Shown here one piece after another: positions 49,783 through 58,145 of a stretch of 64,000 nucleotides of DNA. The translations under genes were made by a program, and so were the position numbers. Source of the DNA: Nitrospira sp. SG-bin2 (GTDB lineage: Bacteria; Nitrospirota; Nitrospiria; Nitrospirales; Nitrospiraceae); assembly GCA_002083405.1 (NCBI GenBank), contig LVWT01000022.1, positions 100,678 through 164,677 of the forward strand. The letters are read 5' to 3'. The notes beneath the pieces were generated by a model. It ran no database searches, had not been told where the DNA came from, and saw only the letters and a list, made by a program, of their open reading frames with translations. Positions within the stretch are counted from its first letter, which is position 1. The number at the start of each line of letters is the position of its first letter.

Positions 49783-50846
49783 TAGACGGCTCCTTCCTTT
49801 GGCATTCGTGAAAAACGTCCATACAGCGTTTCGCTGAACAGAATGACGAGGAAGATGATGCCCTGCATGACGAGCACGGTCGCATCCGGCAGCTCATGTA
49901 CCCGCTGTAACAATCCGCTGCTCGCCCGGATTCCCCCCAACAGGACGGCGACCGGTATGATGGCCAGGGGATTGTTGCGCGCCACGAAGGCGACGAGAAT
50001 GCCTGCATAACCATAGTTCGCGTTGAGCGTATCGTTGGCCCTGCCGTGGATGGCCGCAACTTCGACCATGCCCGCTAATCCGCCGGCCGCCCCCGCCACG
50101 CAGCACACGATGAGAATCAGCCGCCCGACCGGCAACCCGGCGATTTGTGCGGCGCGCACGTTGCCTCCCGCGATTTGGGATGAAAAGCCGAAGACCGTGC
50201 GGTGCATGAGAAACCACGAGAGGACGCAGGCCACGATGCCGAATGCCAACCCCCAATGGAGGTCCGTTCCGGGGATGAGGCCGATCATATTGGCCTCTCC
50301 GATATGATGGGTCGAGGGATGATTGAGGCTCTCCGGATCTCGAAATGTGCTGGTGACGAGATGGTTCAGCAATGCGATCGCAATATAATTCAGCAACAGG
50401 CTGCTGATCGTCTCATTCACGGCGCGATAGTGCCGCAGCGCCCCGCCGATGGCGAGCCAGATCGCGCCAGCCGCCATGCCGGCGAGCGCCATGGTCGTCA
50501 GGACGACCATGGGAGGAGCGTCGGGGATGGTCAGGGCTGCGATGGCCGCAAAGAGACCGCCCATGACCACGGCCCCCTCTCCGCCGATAATAATCAGCCC
50601 CAGATAACCGGGAAGCGCCGTGCAGAGGGCCGTCAGCATCAACGGGGCCGCTCGGATCAGCGTGTTTTGCCAGGAGAACGATGTCCCGAATGCGGCTCGG
50701 TACATCGTCTGATAGACCTCGAACGGATCCGCTCCAGCCGCGGCCACAAAGGCGCCGAACAGCACCATCGAGACCGACAGGGACCCGACGATGATGAGAA
50801 ACGGCTCCAGCGCCTTGTTCAGGGTGTGCGGCATGCCGTCGCTCAT
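49782..50846 (-). CDS. BMP-family ABC importer permease (YufP-like)
   Basis: 354 aa from the ATG at 50846, which overlaps the binding-protein stop by four bases; the longer frame to 51167 is antisense-like read-through of that gene. About nine membrane segments. Landmarks: NTLIRAAPLMLTALCTALPGYLGLIIIGGEGAVVMGG, INETISSLLLNYIA-type segment (AVNETISSLLLNYIAIALL) and GIRASSGLLQRVHELPDATVLVMQGIIF. Pairs with the permease at 48865. Confidence 0.92.
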   Translation of the reverse strand: MSDGMPHTLNKALEPFLIIVGSLSVSMVLFGAFVAAAGADPFEVYQTMYRAAFGTSFSWQNTLIRAAPLMLTALCTALPGYLGLIIIGGEGAVVMGGLFAAIAALTIPDAPPMVVLTTMALAGMAAGAIWLAIGGALRHYRAVNETISSLLLNYIAIALLNHLVTSTFRDPESLNHPSTHHIGEANMIGLIPGTDLHWGLAFGIVACVLSWFLMHRTVFGFSSQIAGGNVRAAQIAGLPVGRLILIVCCVAGAAGGLAGMVEVAAIHGRANDTLNANYGYAGILVAFVARNNPLAIIPVAVLLGGIRASSGLLQRVHELPDATVLVMQGIIFLVILFSETLYGRFSRMPKEGAV

Positions 50847-51979
50847 GACTTGGTTGAGCCGATGACTCCTTCCACCAGCCAATCCATGCTTTCCAGCCAG
50901 ATATCCGTCTGGACATGTTCTTTTCCGGCTGCGATCACGACGCGGCCCGTATTGTCCTTGATCGGCCCCTTGTACACGACCATCGAGCCGCTCATGAATT
51001 TCGCCTTCGCGGCCTCGGCTTGAGTACGGACGGCTTCGGTCACGGTTTGGTGATAATCCGAGACCTTTACAAGTCCTTCCTTCAAGCCGCCTCGTATGAG
51101 GTGAGGAATCGGCTCGCCTTTGCGGATTAGCTCGGCGTAGTCCATGTAAACCTTGGCCCAATTCCATTCAGCTCCGGTGAGGTACCCACGCGGCGCCAGC
51201 TTGGCCTGATTGCAATGGTAGCCCGTGCAATAGATGCCCCGCTTTTCGGCTGTGGTGATGACGACTTTGGGGCTATCGACATGGCAGGTGATGACGTCGA
51301 TCCCTTGGTCGACCAGGCTATTGGTGGCTTCTGCCTCGCGAACCGGCAACGACCAGTCGCCGGTGAAAATCACATTGGTCGTACAGTTCGGTCTGATGCT
51401 GCGCGCCCCCAACATATAGTTGTTGATGTTGCGCAGGACTTGTGGAATCGGTTTGGCCGCCACAAAGCCCAGCTTTCCGCTTTTACTCATGCCGCCCGCG
51501 ACGATGCCGGCTACATACTGCGACTCATCGATGTAGCCGAAGTAACTGCCGACGTTCTTGGGGTGTTTCCCTTCCTGGTAGAGTCCGCCGCAATGCAGAA
51601 ACTGGATGTTGGGATATTGCGGCGCGACCTTGAGAATGTGGGGGTCGAAATAACCGAAGGAGGTGGGGAAGATCACTTGCGCTCCGTCCAACTTGATCAT
51701 GCTCTCCATGGTTTTCTGGACCTCGATGGTTTCCGGCACCTTTTCTTCATCGAAGGCCTTCGCCCAGTCGAGTTTGGCCACCGCGGACTTGCCTTCGAAG
51801 TGCGCCTGGTTATAGCCATAGTCGTCCCGAGGTCCGACAAAGATAAACCCCATCTTGACCTTGTCCGTTGCTCCCCAGGCCTGTCCGATCCAGTCGAACC
51901 GGCCCAACATTCCCAGCGCACCGGCAGCCGCGGTGCCTTGGAGTACTTGCCGTCTCGTAAGTTTTCGCGATGCAGCCAT
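50843..51979 (-). CDS. BMP-family ABC importer substrate-binding protein, Tat-exported
   Basis: 378 aa. Twin-arginine signal: KLTRRQVLQGTAAAGALGMLG (R-R-x-h-h), then a soluble PBP1/BMP fold (KVKMGFIFVGPRDDYGYNQAHFEG, IFPTSFGYFDPHILKVAPQYPNIQFLHCGG, YFGYIDESQYVAGIVAGGMS, KLGFVAAKPIPQVLRNINNYMLGA). It has no lipobox, so it is a free periplasmic protein exported folded. Ligand-pocket aromatic residues (F, Y, W) fit a planar nitrogen compound, but BMP proteins also bind nucleosides and purines. Confidence 0.9.
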   Translation of the reverse strand: MAASRKLTRRQVLQGTAAAGALGMLGRFDWIGQAWGATDKVKMGFIFVGPRDDYGYNQAHFEGKSAVAKLDWAKAFDEEKVPETIEVQKTMESMIKLDGAQVIFPTSFGYFDPHILKVAPQYPNIQFLHCGGLYQEGKHPKNVGSYFGYIDESQYVAGIVAGGMSKSGKLGFVAAKPIPQVLRNINNYMLGARSIRPNCTTNVIFTGDWSLPVREAEATNSLVDQGIDVITCHVDSPKVVITTAEKRGIYCTGYHCNQAKLAPRGYLTGAEWNWAKVYMDYAELIRKGEPIPHLIRGGLKEGLVKVSDYHQTVTEAVRTQAEAAKAKFMSGSMVVYKGPIKDNTGRVVIAAGKEHVQTDIWLESMDWLVEGVIGSTKS

Positions 51980-51988
51980 AGATCCTCC

Positions 51989-52969
51989 TCAATGCTGTAA
52001 GGTGGATGGTGTAGGACCGTCTCTGACAATGAACGTTCCGGTCTTGCCGGCCAGGGCGCGGCCGATATTGGGCGGATCGGTGATCAGTCCCATCCGCCCG
52101 CCGCCTTCCAAGAACTCGACCACCGCCTGAATCTTCGGCCCCATACTGCCCTTGTCGAATTGGTTGTCTGCGAGATGGCGCTTCGCGTCAGCGAGGGTCA
52201 TGTGATTCAACCATTGCTGGTTCGGCCTGTTGAAATTGATGGCCACCTTCTCGACTCCCGTGGACACCATCAACAAATCGGCGCCGATGCCACGGGCGAG
52301 GAGACTTGATGTCAGGTCTTTGTCGATGACCGCTTCGACCCCGGTCAATCCGCCTTCTTCGCTCTCGATTACAGGGATTCCACCGCCGCCGCAGGCGATG
52401 ACGACGAATCCGGCGCGAGCCAGTGTCTTGATCGCCGCCAGTTCGACGATGGTCTTCGGCAAAGGCGACGGCACCACCCGGCGCCAGCCGCGTCCTGCGT
52501 CCTCCTTGACCACCCACCCTTGACGGGAGGCGAGCCGGTGCGCGGTCTGTTCGTCCATATGAGATCCGATCGGCTTGGACGGGTCGGCAAATGCCGGGTC
52601 ATGGGGGTCGACCAGGGTTTGCGTGATGATAGCCACGGCTTTCCGATCGAGTTTCTGTGTGCGAAATTCGTTATAGAGGGCTTTCAGAAACATGTATCCG
52701 ATGCCCCCCTGCAGGTCCGCATCGGCATAATCCATCGGCACGGGAGGGACCTCCTCCAAGGCCAATTCTGAACGGCGCAGAATGAAGCCGACTTGAGGGC
52801 CGGTTCCATGGGTGATCACCACGTTCCATCCGGCCGCAATCATGTCCGCGATGTGATGGACGGTGAGGGCCGCTTCACGGCTTTGGTCGGGAATCGATTC
52901 GTGGTGTTTGTCCCGGATCAACGCATTGCCCCCGACCGCGACCACGGCAAGTTTGCCGGCGTGTTCCAT
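51989..52969 (-). CDS. arcC: Carbamate kinase
   Basis: 326 aa from the ATG at 52969 (GGAGG five bases upstream; a GTG six bases earlier is possible). Amino-acid-kinase motifs: LAVVAVGGNALIRDK (phosphate loop), VVITHGTGPQVGFILRRSE, FVVIACGGGGIPV, AVIDKDLTSSLLARGIGADLLM and DKGSMGPKIQAVVEFLEGGG. It converts carbamoyl phosphate + ADP to ATP + carbamate, which falls apart to ammonia and CO2. It lies next to allG/allF homologues exactly as in the E. coli allantoin region (ybcF next to ylbE/fdrA), so it is probably a catabolic ATP source. Confidence 0.95.
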   Translation of the reverse strand: MEHAGKLAVVAVGGNALIRDKHHESIPDQSREAALTVHHIADMIAAGWNVVITHGTGPQVGFILRRSELALEEVPPVPMDYADADLQGGIGYMFLKALYNEFRTQKLDRKAVAIITQTLVDPHDPAFADPSKPIGSHMDEQTAHRLASRQGWVVKEDAGRGWRRVVPSPLPKTIVELAAIKTLARAGFVVIACGGGGIPVIESEEGGLTGVEAVIDKDLTSSLLARGIGADLLMVSTGVEKVAINFNRPNQQWLNHMTLADAKRHLADNQFDKGSMGPKIQAVVEFLEGGGRMGLITDPPNIGRALAGKTGTFIVRDGPTPSTLQH

Positions 52970-52986
52970 GGTCACCTCCTTCGCGT

Positions 52987-54402
52987 TTACCGTTTGCCGC
53001 AGACACCCTCCGCCAGCGCGGACACTGCCTGTGTGAAACAGGCCAGGGGAGCTCGCGTGATACCGGCTCCGATCTGCCCGACTCCCGCCTCACGATGGGC
53101 GATTCCCGTATTGATGATCGGCAGAATGCCGGTATCGACGACTTTGCGGATGTCGATGCCGGCCGGCGAGCCGGCAAAATTCATCGGCGGCAGCGTAAAC
53201 GCCTCATTGCGGCCGATCGTGATATGCGTCATTGCCATGGTGTTGTCGATCGCATCCTGCGGCGCGCCGCCGACGAACTTGACGATGGCCGGGGCCGCCG
53301 CCATTGCAAAGCCGCCGACACCGGCCGTCTCGGTGATCGCGCTGTCTCCCAGATCCGGCGCCGCGTCCGCCGTGGTGTAGCCGGGGAAAAAGAGTCCGTC
53401 CACGATCGGCGCCGGCGCGGTGAACCAGCGCTCTCCCGTGCCGCTGACGCGGATGCCGAATTCGACGCCGTTGCGCGCCATCGCCGTGACCATGCTGCTG
53501 TCGGGAACGCCGTGGGCGGCATCGAGCATGGCTTTACAGGCGGCCATGGAGAGATTCAAAAAGAAGTGATCGTTGCCGGCGACGAAGTCAACGGCTGCAG
53601 CGATGTCGGCCGACGGCGCGCGTGTCTTCAAGAGCGCTACGATCAGGCGCTTGAGGAACAGAGAGGATGCCGCGACATTGCGATTGTGCACCTCGTCGCC
53701 CATGTGCAGGGCTTGCGCCATCAAGGGTTTGAGATCGATGCCGCCGAGGATCTCAAGCCCGGCCCGCAATGTCGGCGCGAGCGTCTGTCCCATCCATCTG
53801 AGACGGTTGATCACATCCGGACCATTGGCGCCGAATCTGAGCGCCTTTCCGAGTCCCTCGTTGAAGTTGCTGAACGAGGGACGGTTATGTGTCGTATCGA
53901 CGACCATCCACACCGGCATGGATGGGCTGATGGCGCCTGCCATCGGACCCACGGCGGTGTGGTGGTGGCAAGGTTCAAAGGCAATGTCGCCGCTGGAAGC
54001 CAAGGCAGCTGCGCCGGCCGTATCCTTCGCCCATCCTTCATAGAGAATGGCGCCGATGATGGCGCCCTTCATTGGGCCGCACATGTTTTGCCAGGCGATG
54101 GGAGGGCCGCCGTGCAGAATCATGCGTGTGCCCATGTCGGGGAGAACTTCGCGTGCGATGCCGATGTCCCGAAGAATCGGTTGAGCCGATTGATACAAGT
54201 CGAAGGCCGTTCGGTTGGCTGCTTCGACGGAAGGAAGGTTCACCAGCTGGGCCAATGCGCGAGCGACGTTCTGCTGTCCCTGAGCAGGCGGAGCCCATTC
54301 TATCTGTAGCGCGGCCCCGCCTGCCCTGGCGATCGATTCAGCGAAAGACGCCAGGCCGACGTTTAACACGTGCAGTTTTTCCTGAAACAACGCCTGCATC
54401 AT
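52987..54402 (-). CDS. allG: DUF1116 / AllG-like subunit of an oxamate-carbamoyltransferase-type enzyme
   Basis: 471 aa from the ATG at 54402, overlapping the fdrA-like stop by four bases (ATGA); the longer frame is read-through. DUF1116 features: WAPPAQGQQNVARALAQL, MILHGGPPIAWQNMCGPMKGAIIGAILYEGWA, FEPCHHHTAVGPMAGAISPSMPVW, RNGVEFGIRVSG and MPPMNFAGSPAGIDIRKVV-like end. In E. coli the relatives YlbE/AllG form a three-part carbamoyltransferase with FdrA/AllF and YlbF/AllH that splits oxalurate with phosphate (recalled literature). The real carbamoyl donor here is unknown. Confidence 0.85.
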   Translation of the reverse strand: MMQALFQEKLHVLNVGLASFAESIARAGGAALQIEWAPPAQGQQNVARALAQLVNLPSVEAANRTAFDLYQSAQPILRDIGIAREVLPDMGTRMILHGGPPIAWQNMCGPMKGAIIGAILYEGWAKDTAGAAALASSGDIAFEPCHHHTAVGPMAGAISPSMPVWMVVDTTHNRPSFSNFNEGLGKALRFGANGPDVINRLRWMGQTLAPTLRAGLEILGGIDLKPLMAQALHMGDEVHNRNVAASSLFLKRLIVALLKTRAPSADIAAAVDFVAGNDHFFLNLSMAACKAMLDAAHGVPDSSMVTAMARNGVEFGIRVSGTGERWFTAPAPIVDGLFFPGYTTADAAPDLGDSAITETAGVGGFAMAAAPAIVKFVGGAPQDAIDNTMAMTHITIGRNEAFTLPPMNFAGSPAGIDIRKVVDTGILPIINTGIAHREAGVGQIGAGITRAPLACFTQAVSALAEGVCGKR

Positions 54403-55952
54403 GAAGACGCTCCAGCCTGGCCGGCCATTACGGCGGCGGCTGCCATACGTACCGCTTGAGCATTGCTCTCGACCAGGATCATGCCTGCACTCCGCAACGT
54501 GTCTTCCTGTTTGGACAGATCTTGCGGGTCCGATGCGGTCCCGCACACGAACCCGATCACGGCCAGCTGCCTACCGGCCTTCTTGGCCGAGCCCGTGGCC
54601 TGATGAAGTACCGGCGCCAGTTCGCCCGCCGGATCGGGATGCGACCCGTAGCCGAGCACAATGTCCAAGAGGATCACCGCCACTTGGGGATCCGCCGCTT
54701 CTTTCAAGATGCGTTCATTGCGCAGCCGGTGATCGATCATGGGATGCGGGCGCCCTCTGGTAAAGAGATCGTCGCCCAGATCGATGACCGTATGTTCACG
54801 GCTGGTCCATACGTCGTGCAGTCGGTCTGCCGGTTCCACTGGAGTGTTGGAATAGATCCGTCCCAAGCCTTTCTTCAAGAGGAGAGACGCTTCATAACAG
54901 AACGTTCCTCCGCTGTAGAGGCCACGAATATAGCGCTGTCCGGCGGCAAACGTGGACGGTATCGGGCGCGAGAAGACCGGGGGCCTTCCTGTATCAGGCG
55001 TCCTACCCTCGGCGAGCGCGACCGCCGCCGCCGCCGCATCTTCCAGGGTGTCGGCCGGGAACACATTCGCTCGTCTGATGCGCGCGGGGTCCGCGCCCAG
55101 AAAGTTCACTACCACCGGCTTTCCGGTCTTGTCCGCCGCCTCCAGGACATGCTCCGCCACTTCCGGTGCCGGGGGTTTGGAGATCAGTACGATGACGGAG
55201 GTGGATCGATCGGCAGCCAAGGCGGTGAGGCTCTGCAGCATGGTAATCCCGCCGACGTCTTTATGGAGATCATGGCTTCCTGTGCCGATCGCTTGTGAGA
55301 TGCCGTGGCCCCATCGATCGATCAAGCAGGTGACCTGTTGGAGGCCGGTGCCCGACGCAGCCACAACACCGATTGTTCCGCGCGTGACGACGTTGGCGAA
55401 CGCGAGTGGAATTCCATTGATGATTGCAGTTCCACAGTCGGGGCCCATGACGATCAGATCGCGGTCCCGCGCGAACCGTTTCAACGCGATTTCATCTTGC
55501 AATGCGACGTTGTCGCTGAAGAGCATCACGTTGAGGCCGAGGCGCAAAGCCTTGAATGCCTCGGCTGCGGCATATTCGCCGGGCGTGGAAATCAAAGCAA
55601 GGTTCGCCTCGATCATATCCCCAAGACCCATTTCAAGACTGCGAGGAGCGATGGCACGGGACGTTCCATGTCCGGCTGTCGGAGCAGGTTGCTTCAGCGC
55701 AGACTCGGCTGCGGCCAGTGCGGCATCGAGCGCCTCGGCGTTTCCCTGCAGCGCGATCAGCAAATCATTGGCGCCGGCCTCGACGGTTGCGGCCAACAGG
55801 CCAGCTTCCTTGAGCAGGCTGATGTTGTTTGGGGAGGCCATGATGGCCGAGGCCTGCTCCACGCCGGGCAACTTGGCGAACGTGGAGGAAAGCTGCATGA
55901 GCGAGACCGAATCACGATAGAAGTTGCGGATGACTTTGGTCGCCCTGGCCAT
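54399..55952 (-). CDS. allF: FdrA / AllF-like subunit (succinyl-CoA-ligase-like fold)
   Basis: 517 aa (E. coli FdrA is about 555). N-terminal part resembles the CoA-binding domain of succinyl-CoA synthetase; a glycine-rich loop (TIGVVAASGTGLQQVTCLIDRWG) and GTGSHDLHKDVGGITM with a His like the phospho-His of the ligase family are visible. VMGPDCGTAIINGIPLAFAN and a Rossmann-like C-terminal domain (VAVILLDIVLGYGSHPDP) follow. Forms the AllFGH-type carbamoyltransferase with the genes at 52987 and 56169. First gene of the main run; a 216-base gap with a candidate GntR operator lies upstream. Confidence 0.87.
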   Translation of the reverse strand: MARATKVIRNFYRDSVSLMQLSSTFAKLPGVEQASAIMASPNNISLLKEAGLLAATVEAGANDLLIALQGNAEALDAALAAAESALKQPAPTAGHGTSRAIAPRSLEMGLGDMIEANLALISTPGEYAAAEAFKALRLGLNVMLFSDNVALQDEIALKRFARDRDLIVMGPDCGTAIINGIPLAFANVVTRGTIGVVAASGTGLQQVTCLIDRWGHGISQAIGTGSHDLHKDVGGITMLQSLTALAADRSTSVIVLISKPPAPEVAEHVLEAADKTGKPVVVNFLGADPARIRRANVFPADTLEDAAAAAVALAEGRTPDTGRPPVFSRPIPSTFAAGQRYIRGLYSGGTFCYEASLLLKKGLGRIYSNTPVEPADRLHDVWTSREHTVIDLGDDLFTRGRPHPMIDHRLRNERILKEAADPQVAVILLDIVLGYGSHPDPAGELAPVLHQATGSAKKAGRQLAVIGFVCGTASDPQDLSKQEDTLRSAGMILVESNAQAVRMAAAAVMAGQAGASS

Positions 55953-56155
55953 GTGTGCGGCTTCCCATCGACGTTCCGCGCCGTGGATGGATTCTGGCGC
56001 TCAACATCGGGCGGGGTGTCCCGCCGGTGGACTATGCGGCGAACGTCACCTCTCGCAATATAAGGCCTTGTTCGAGATGGCGGCGCGCATCATCAAGACA
56101 TTTCTGACCTTGTGACATCGTGTCGGGTGTGTTCGGTGTCCAAATTGAACACATA

Positions 56156-56167
56156 ATTGTATACCAA
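56156..56167. promoter_or_regulatory. Candidate GntR operator upstream of allF
   Basis: ATTGTATACCAA shares the nine bases ATTGTATAC with the site at 57898, upstream of the gntR gene. The core GTATAC is palindromic, as in FadR/VanR-type GntR operators (TNGTNNNACNA). It lies about 205 bases before the allF start and just past the allH stop. Confidence 0.5.
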
Positions 56168-56168
56168 G

Positions 56169-57080
56169 TCAAGCGCCCGGAACCTCCAAGCAATGAGAGG
56201 CCGGCAATGAGGGCTTTGTCCAGGCAGCACAGCCGAACAAGAATCCTGCCACGCCGTCGGTCCCTGAGCTGTGACCGACCTGTAGGGCGGCCTGTGTTTC
56301 CGCGCGGACGCCGTCGATGGTATCTGCTCGATCCAACTTTTGCGCCAGCCGCGCGATCGGCTCCGAAGCATGTCCACGGACAGCGGATTGGATGTGGGCG
56401 CGACTGATCACATTGGTCTCAGAAGCAGCCCTGGACAGCCAAACTCCAACTGATGCCAGGAACCGAAGCCGTGCAGTATCAATGCTAGCTGTGCTCCACA
56501 GTCCGGCCAGGTACCCCACCAGAAAATCATCTCCTGCCGGTGTCAGCCCTGGCCCCAGCCCGATTAATGGCCCGATTGCGGCGCAGGCCGCTTTTGCTTG
56601 CAAGCCTCCGGTTGCGTCAAGAAGGGCGGGAATAGTTCCAAAGGCTCCCTCAGCCTGAGCCATGGCCTCGATAATCGCGGGAATCGTATCCCCGCGCTGA
56701 TGTTGTCGCAATGTTTGCCATGCAACCGACCATGCTGCTGCCTGGTCCCGCCGATGGAGATCGATCCGCAATCCGCTGAGGTCGATATGCCAGCACGCGG
56801 CGGTCCACAGATCGATAGAAAGAACGGATTGGGTGAATCGGATGGTGCCTCCCCGGCAAGCAGCCGGTTCTCCTGTGCGGACGAAGTCAGGAAAGGCGAA
56901 CCGGGCCGGAGTCTTGATGCGGAGACCATTGGGTAGGTTAGGTTTTTCTGAGGACACCAGGGTCAGCAGGGCGCCGGTTTCAAGCCTGATATTGCAGGCT
57001 CGATCGAAAACGCTGTGCACAATTCCGCTGAAGCGCGCGGTCGGCGCCTCAATCCCGGCTGAAAGAGCGAAGAGACGCAT
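56169..57080 (-). CDS. allH: DUF2877 / AllH-like subunit
   Basis: 303 aa. Family block GLGPGLTPAGDDFLVGYLAGLW (about 195-215) and the C-terminal GHSSGTDGVAGFLFG are present. In E. coli YlbF/AllH completes the oxamate carbamoyltransferase with AllF and AllG (recalled literature). Here it lies upstream of allF, separated from it by 216 bases, and 80 bases downstream of the gntR gene on the same strand, so it may be in the regulator's transcript. Confidence 0.85.
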   Translation of the reverse strand: MRLFALSAGIEAPTARFSGIVHSVFDRACNIRLETGALLTLVSSEKPNLPNGLRIKTPARFAFPDFVRTGEPAACRGGTIRFTQSVLSIDLWTAACWHIDLSGLRIDLHRRDQAAAWSVAWQTLRQHQRGDTIPAIIEAMAQAEGAFGTIPALLDATGGLQAKAACAAIGPLIGLGPGLTPAGDDFLVGYLAGLWSTASIDTARLRFLASVGVWLSRAASETNVISRAHIQSAVRGHASEPIARLAQKLDRADTIDGVRAETQAALQVGHSSGTDGVAGFLFGCAAWTKPSLPASHCLEVPGA

Positions 57081-57160
57081 CTGGCCCCCCTTCGACGGTC
57101 CGGTTGCGTTACCCTCGGTATGTTGCGAGGCAGAATCAACGTCAGTGGCGGATCAGCACA

Positions 57161-57859
57161 CTACAATGAATAGGACCGTGCCAGTGCGTCCTTGATTGCC
57201 GAATGAACATTGTTCCGGCCCTCCTCGATATTTTTCTGCATGGCCTTGCGTGCGCCGGCGACATTCTTTGCGAGAATGCATTTGAGGATATCCAGGTGCT
57301 GGCGGCAGGTGCTCGCCGCCCGGTGTGTCTTGGCGAAGTCAATGATGCGGAACAGCATCAATCGCTCGTTGATCGCGCGCAGCTGGCGCAGCAATGATTT
57401 GTTGCCTGAGGCATGGGCAAGTGTTTCGTGAAACTGTGTGTCCAGCCTGGCGAGTTCCTCATCTTTTCTGGGCGAGCCGTTTAACAGGCCTGTCCATGTA
57501 CGTTTCAGCGCGGCGATATCGCTCTGGACGTCATCGTTCCGTGCCGCCAAACGTTCGACGACAAACAGCTCTAGGGCCAGGCGGACATCGTAGAGCTCCT
57601 CGATTTCTTGCAGGTTGTGTTGCTTCACTCTGTAACTTCGGTTGGGCATTCTCTGCACAAACCCATCCGTTGCCAGTATCCGCAAGGCCTCACGCACCGG
57701 GCTACGGCTGACGTCGAACTGCTTGCACAGCTCTGCTTCGGTCAGGCGGTATTCCGGGGGATATTGCCAATGGAGAATCTGGTCTTTGAGCGTCGTCACG
57801 ATGGATGCGCTCAGACTTGAGAATTCAGGTGGCACGATCCGTTCATTCTTCCTCGTCAT
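57161..57859 (-). CDS. GntR-family (FadR/VanR-type) transcriptional regulator
   Basis: 232 aa from the ATG at 57859; the longer frame to 58183 reads through the promoter region. N-terminal winged helix (IVTTLKDQILHWQYPPEYRLTEAELCKQF, VSRSPVREALRILATDGFV), C-terminal FCD domain with its metal/ligand pattern (LYDVRLALELFVVERLA, LDTQFHETLAHASGN, HLDILKCILAKNVAGA). Local regulator of the ureide cluster; two candidate operators share ATTGTATAC. The inducer is probably a pathway intermediate (inference). Confidence 0.92.
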   Translation of the reverse strand: MTRKNERIVPPEFSSLSASIVTTLKDQILHWQYPPEYRLTEAELCKQFDVSRSPVREALRILATDGFVQRMPNRSYRVKQHNLQEIEELYDVRLALELFVVERLAARNDDVQSDIAALKRTWTGLLNGSPRKDEELARLDTQFHETLAHASGNKSLLRQLRAINERLMLFRIIDFAKTHRAASTCRQHLDILKCILAKNVAGARKAMQKNIEEGRNNVHSAIKDALARSYSL

Positions 57860-57897
57860 ATCGTAGCCGCTCCCGCAGTGCTCGTGAGTGAGGCCAC

Positions 57898-57909
57898 ATT
57901 GTATACAGC
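57898..57909. promoter_or_regulatory. Candidate GntR operator upstream of gntR
   Basis: ATTGTATACAGC with palindromic core GTATAC, 39 bases upstream of the gntR start, where it could mediate autoregulation. Matches the site at 56156 over nine bases. Confidence 0.5.
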
Positions 57910-58045
57910 ATGGAGTACGCGTGTCTAATGCGGTGGGCCAACGGTAAGGCTGCAGACTGTGCCTCGGTTGATCCGCATGTGTGTGACGGCCGTACGTACT
58001 TCGTACGTTGATTTGCCGGAGCCCGGTCTTTATAGTTCCAATGGT

Positions 58046-58082
58046 GAAGTCAAGCAGGCTGAGAAAACCACCAGTTGACTTC
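58046..58082. repeat. Nested hairpins upstream of the TPR gene
   Basis: GAAGTCAA (58046) pairs with TTGACTTC (58075), and CTGAGAA (58059) with TTCTCAG (58080), so two mutually exclusive folds are possible in the leader of the TPR gene. CGTACGTACTTCGTACG lies 55 bases further up. It may be regulatory or only a repeat. Confidence 0.35.
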
Positions 58083-58145
58083 TCAGGCTCCAAAGATATC
58101 CAGGCATGAGGCGACGCCGAGCATCCTGTTGAGTCGAGGGCATAC

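Noticed and set aside
50847..51167. N-terminal extension of the YufP-like permease
   Set aside because: It is the substrate-binding-protein gene read in another frame; the ATG at 50846 makes a standard four-base overlap.
53095..54309. 404-codon open frame antisense to the DUF1116 gene
   Set aside because: Arg/Asp/His-rich translation, no motifs; DUF1116 protein is clear on the minus strand.
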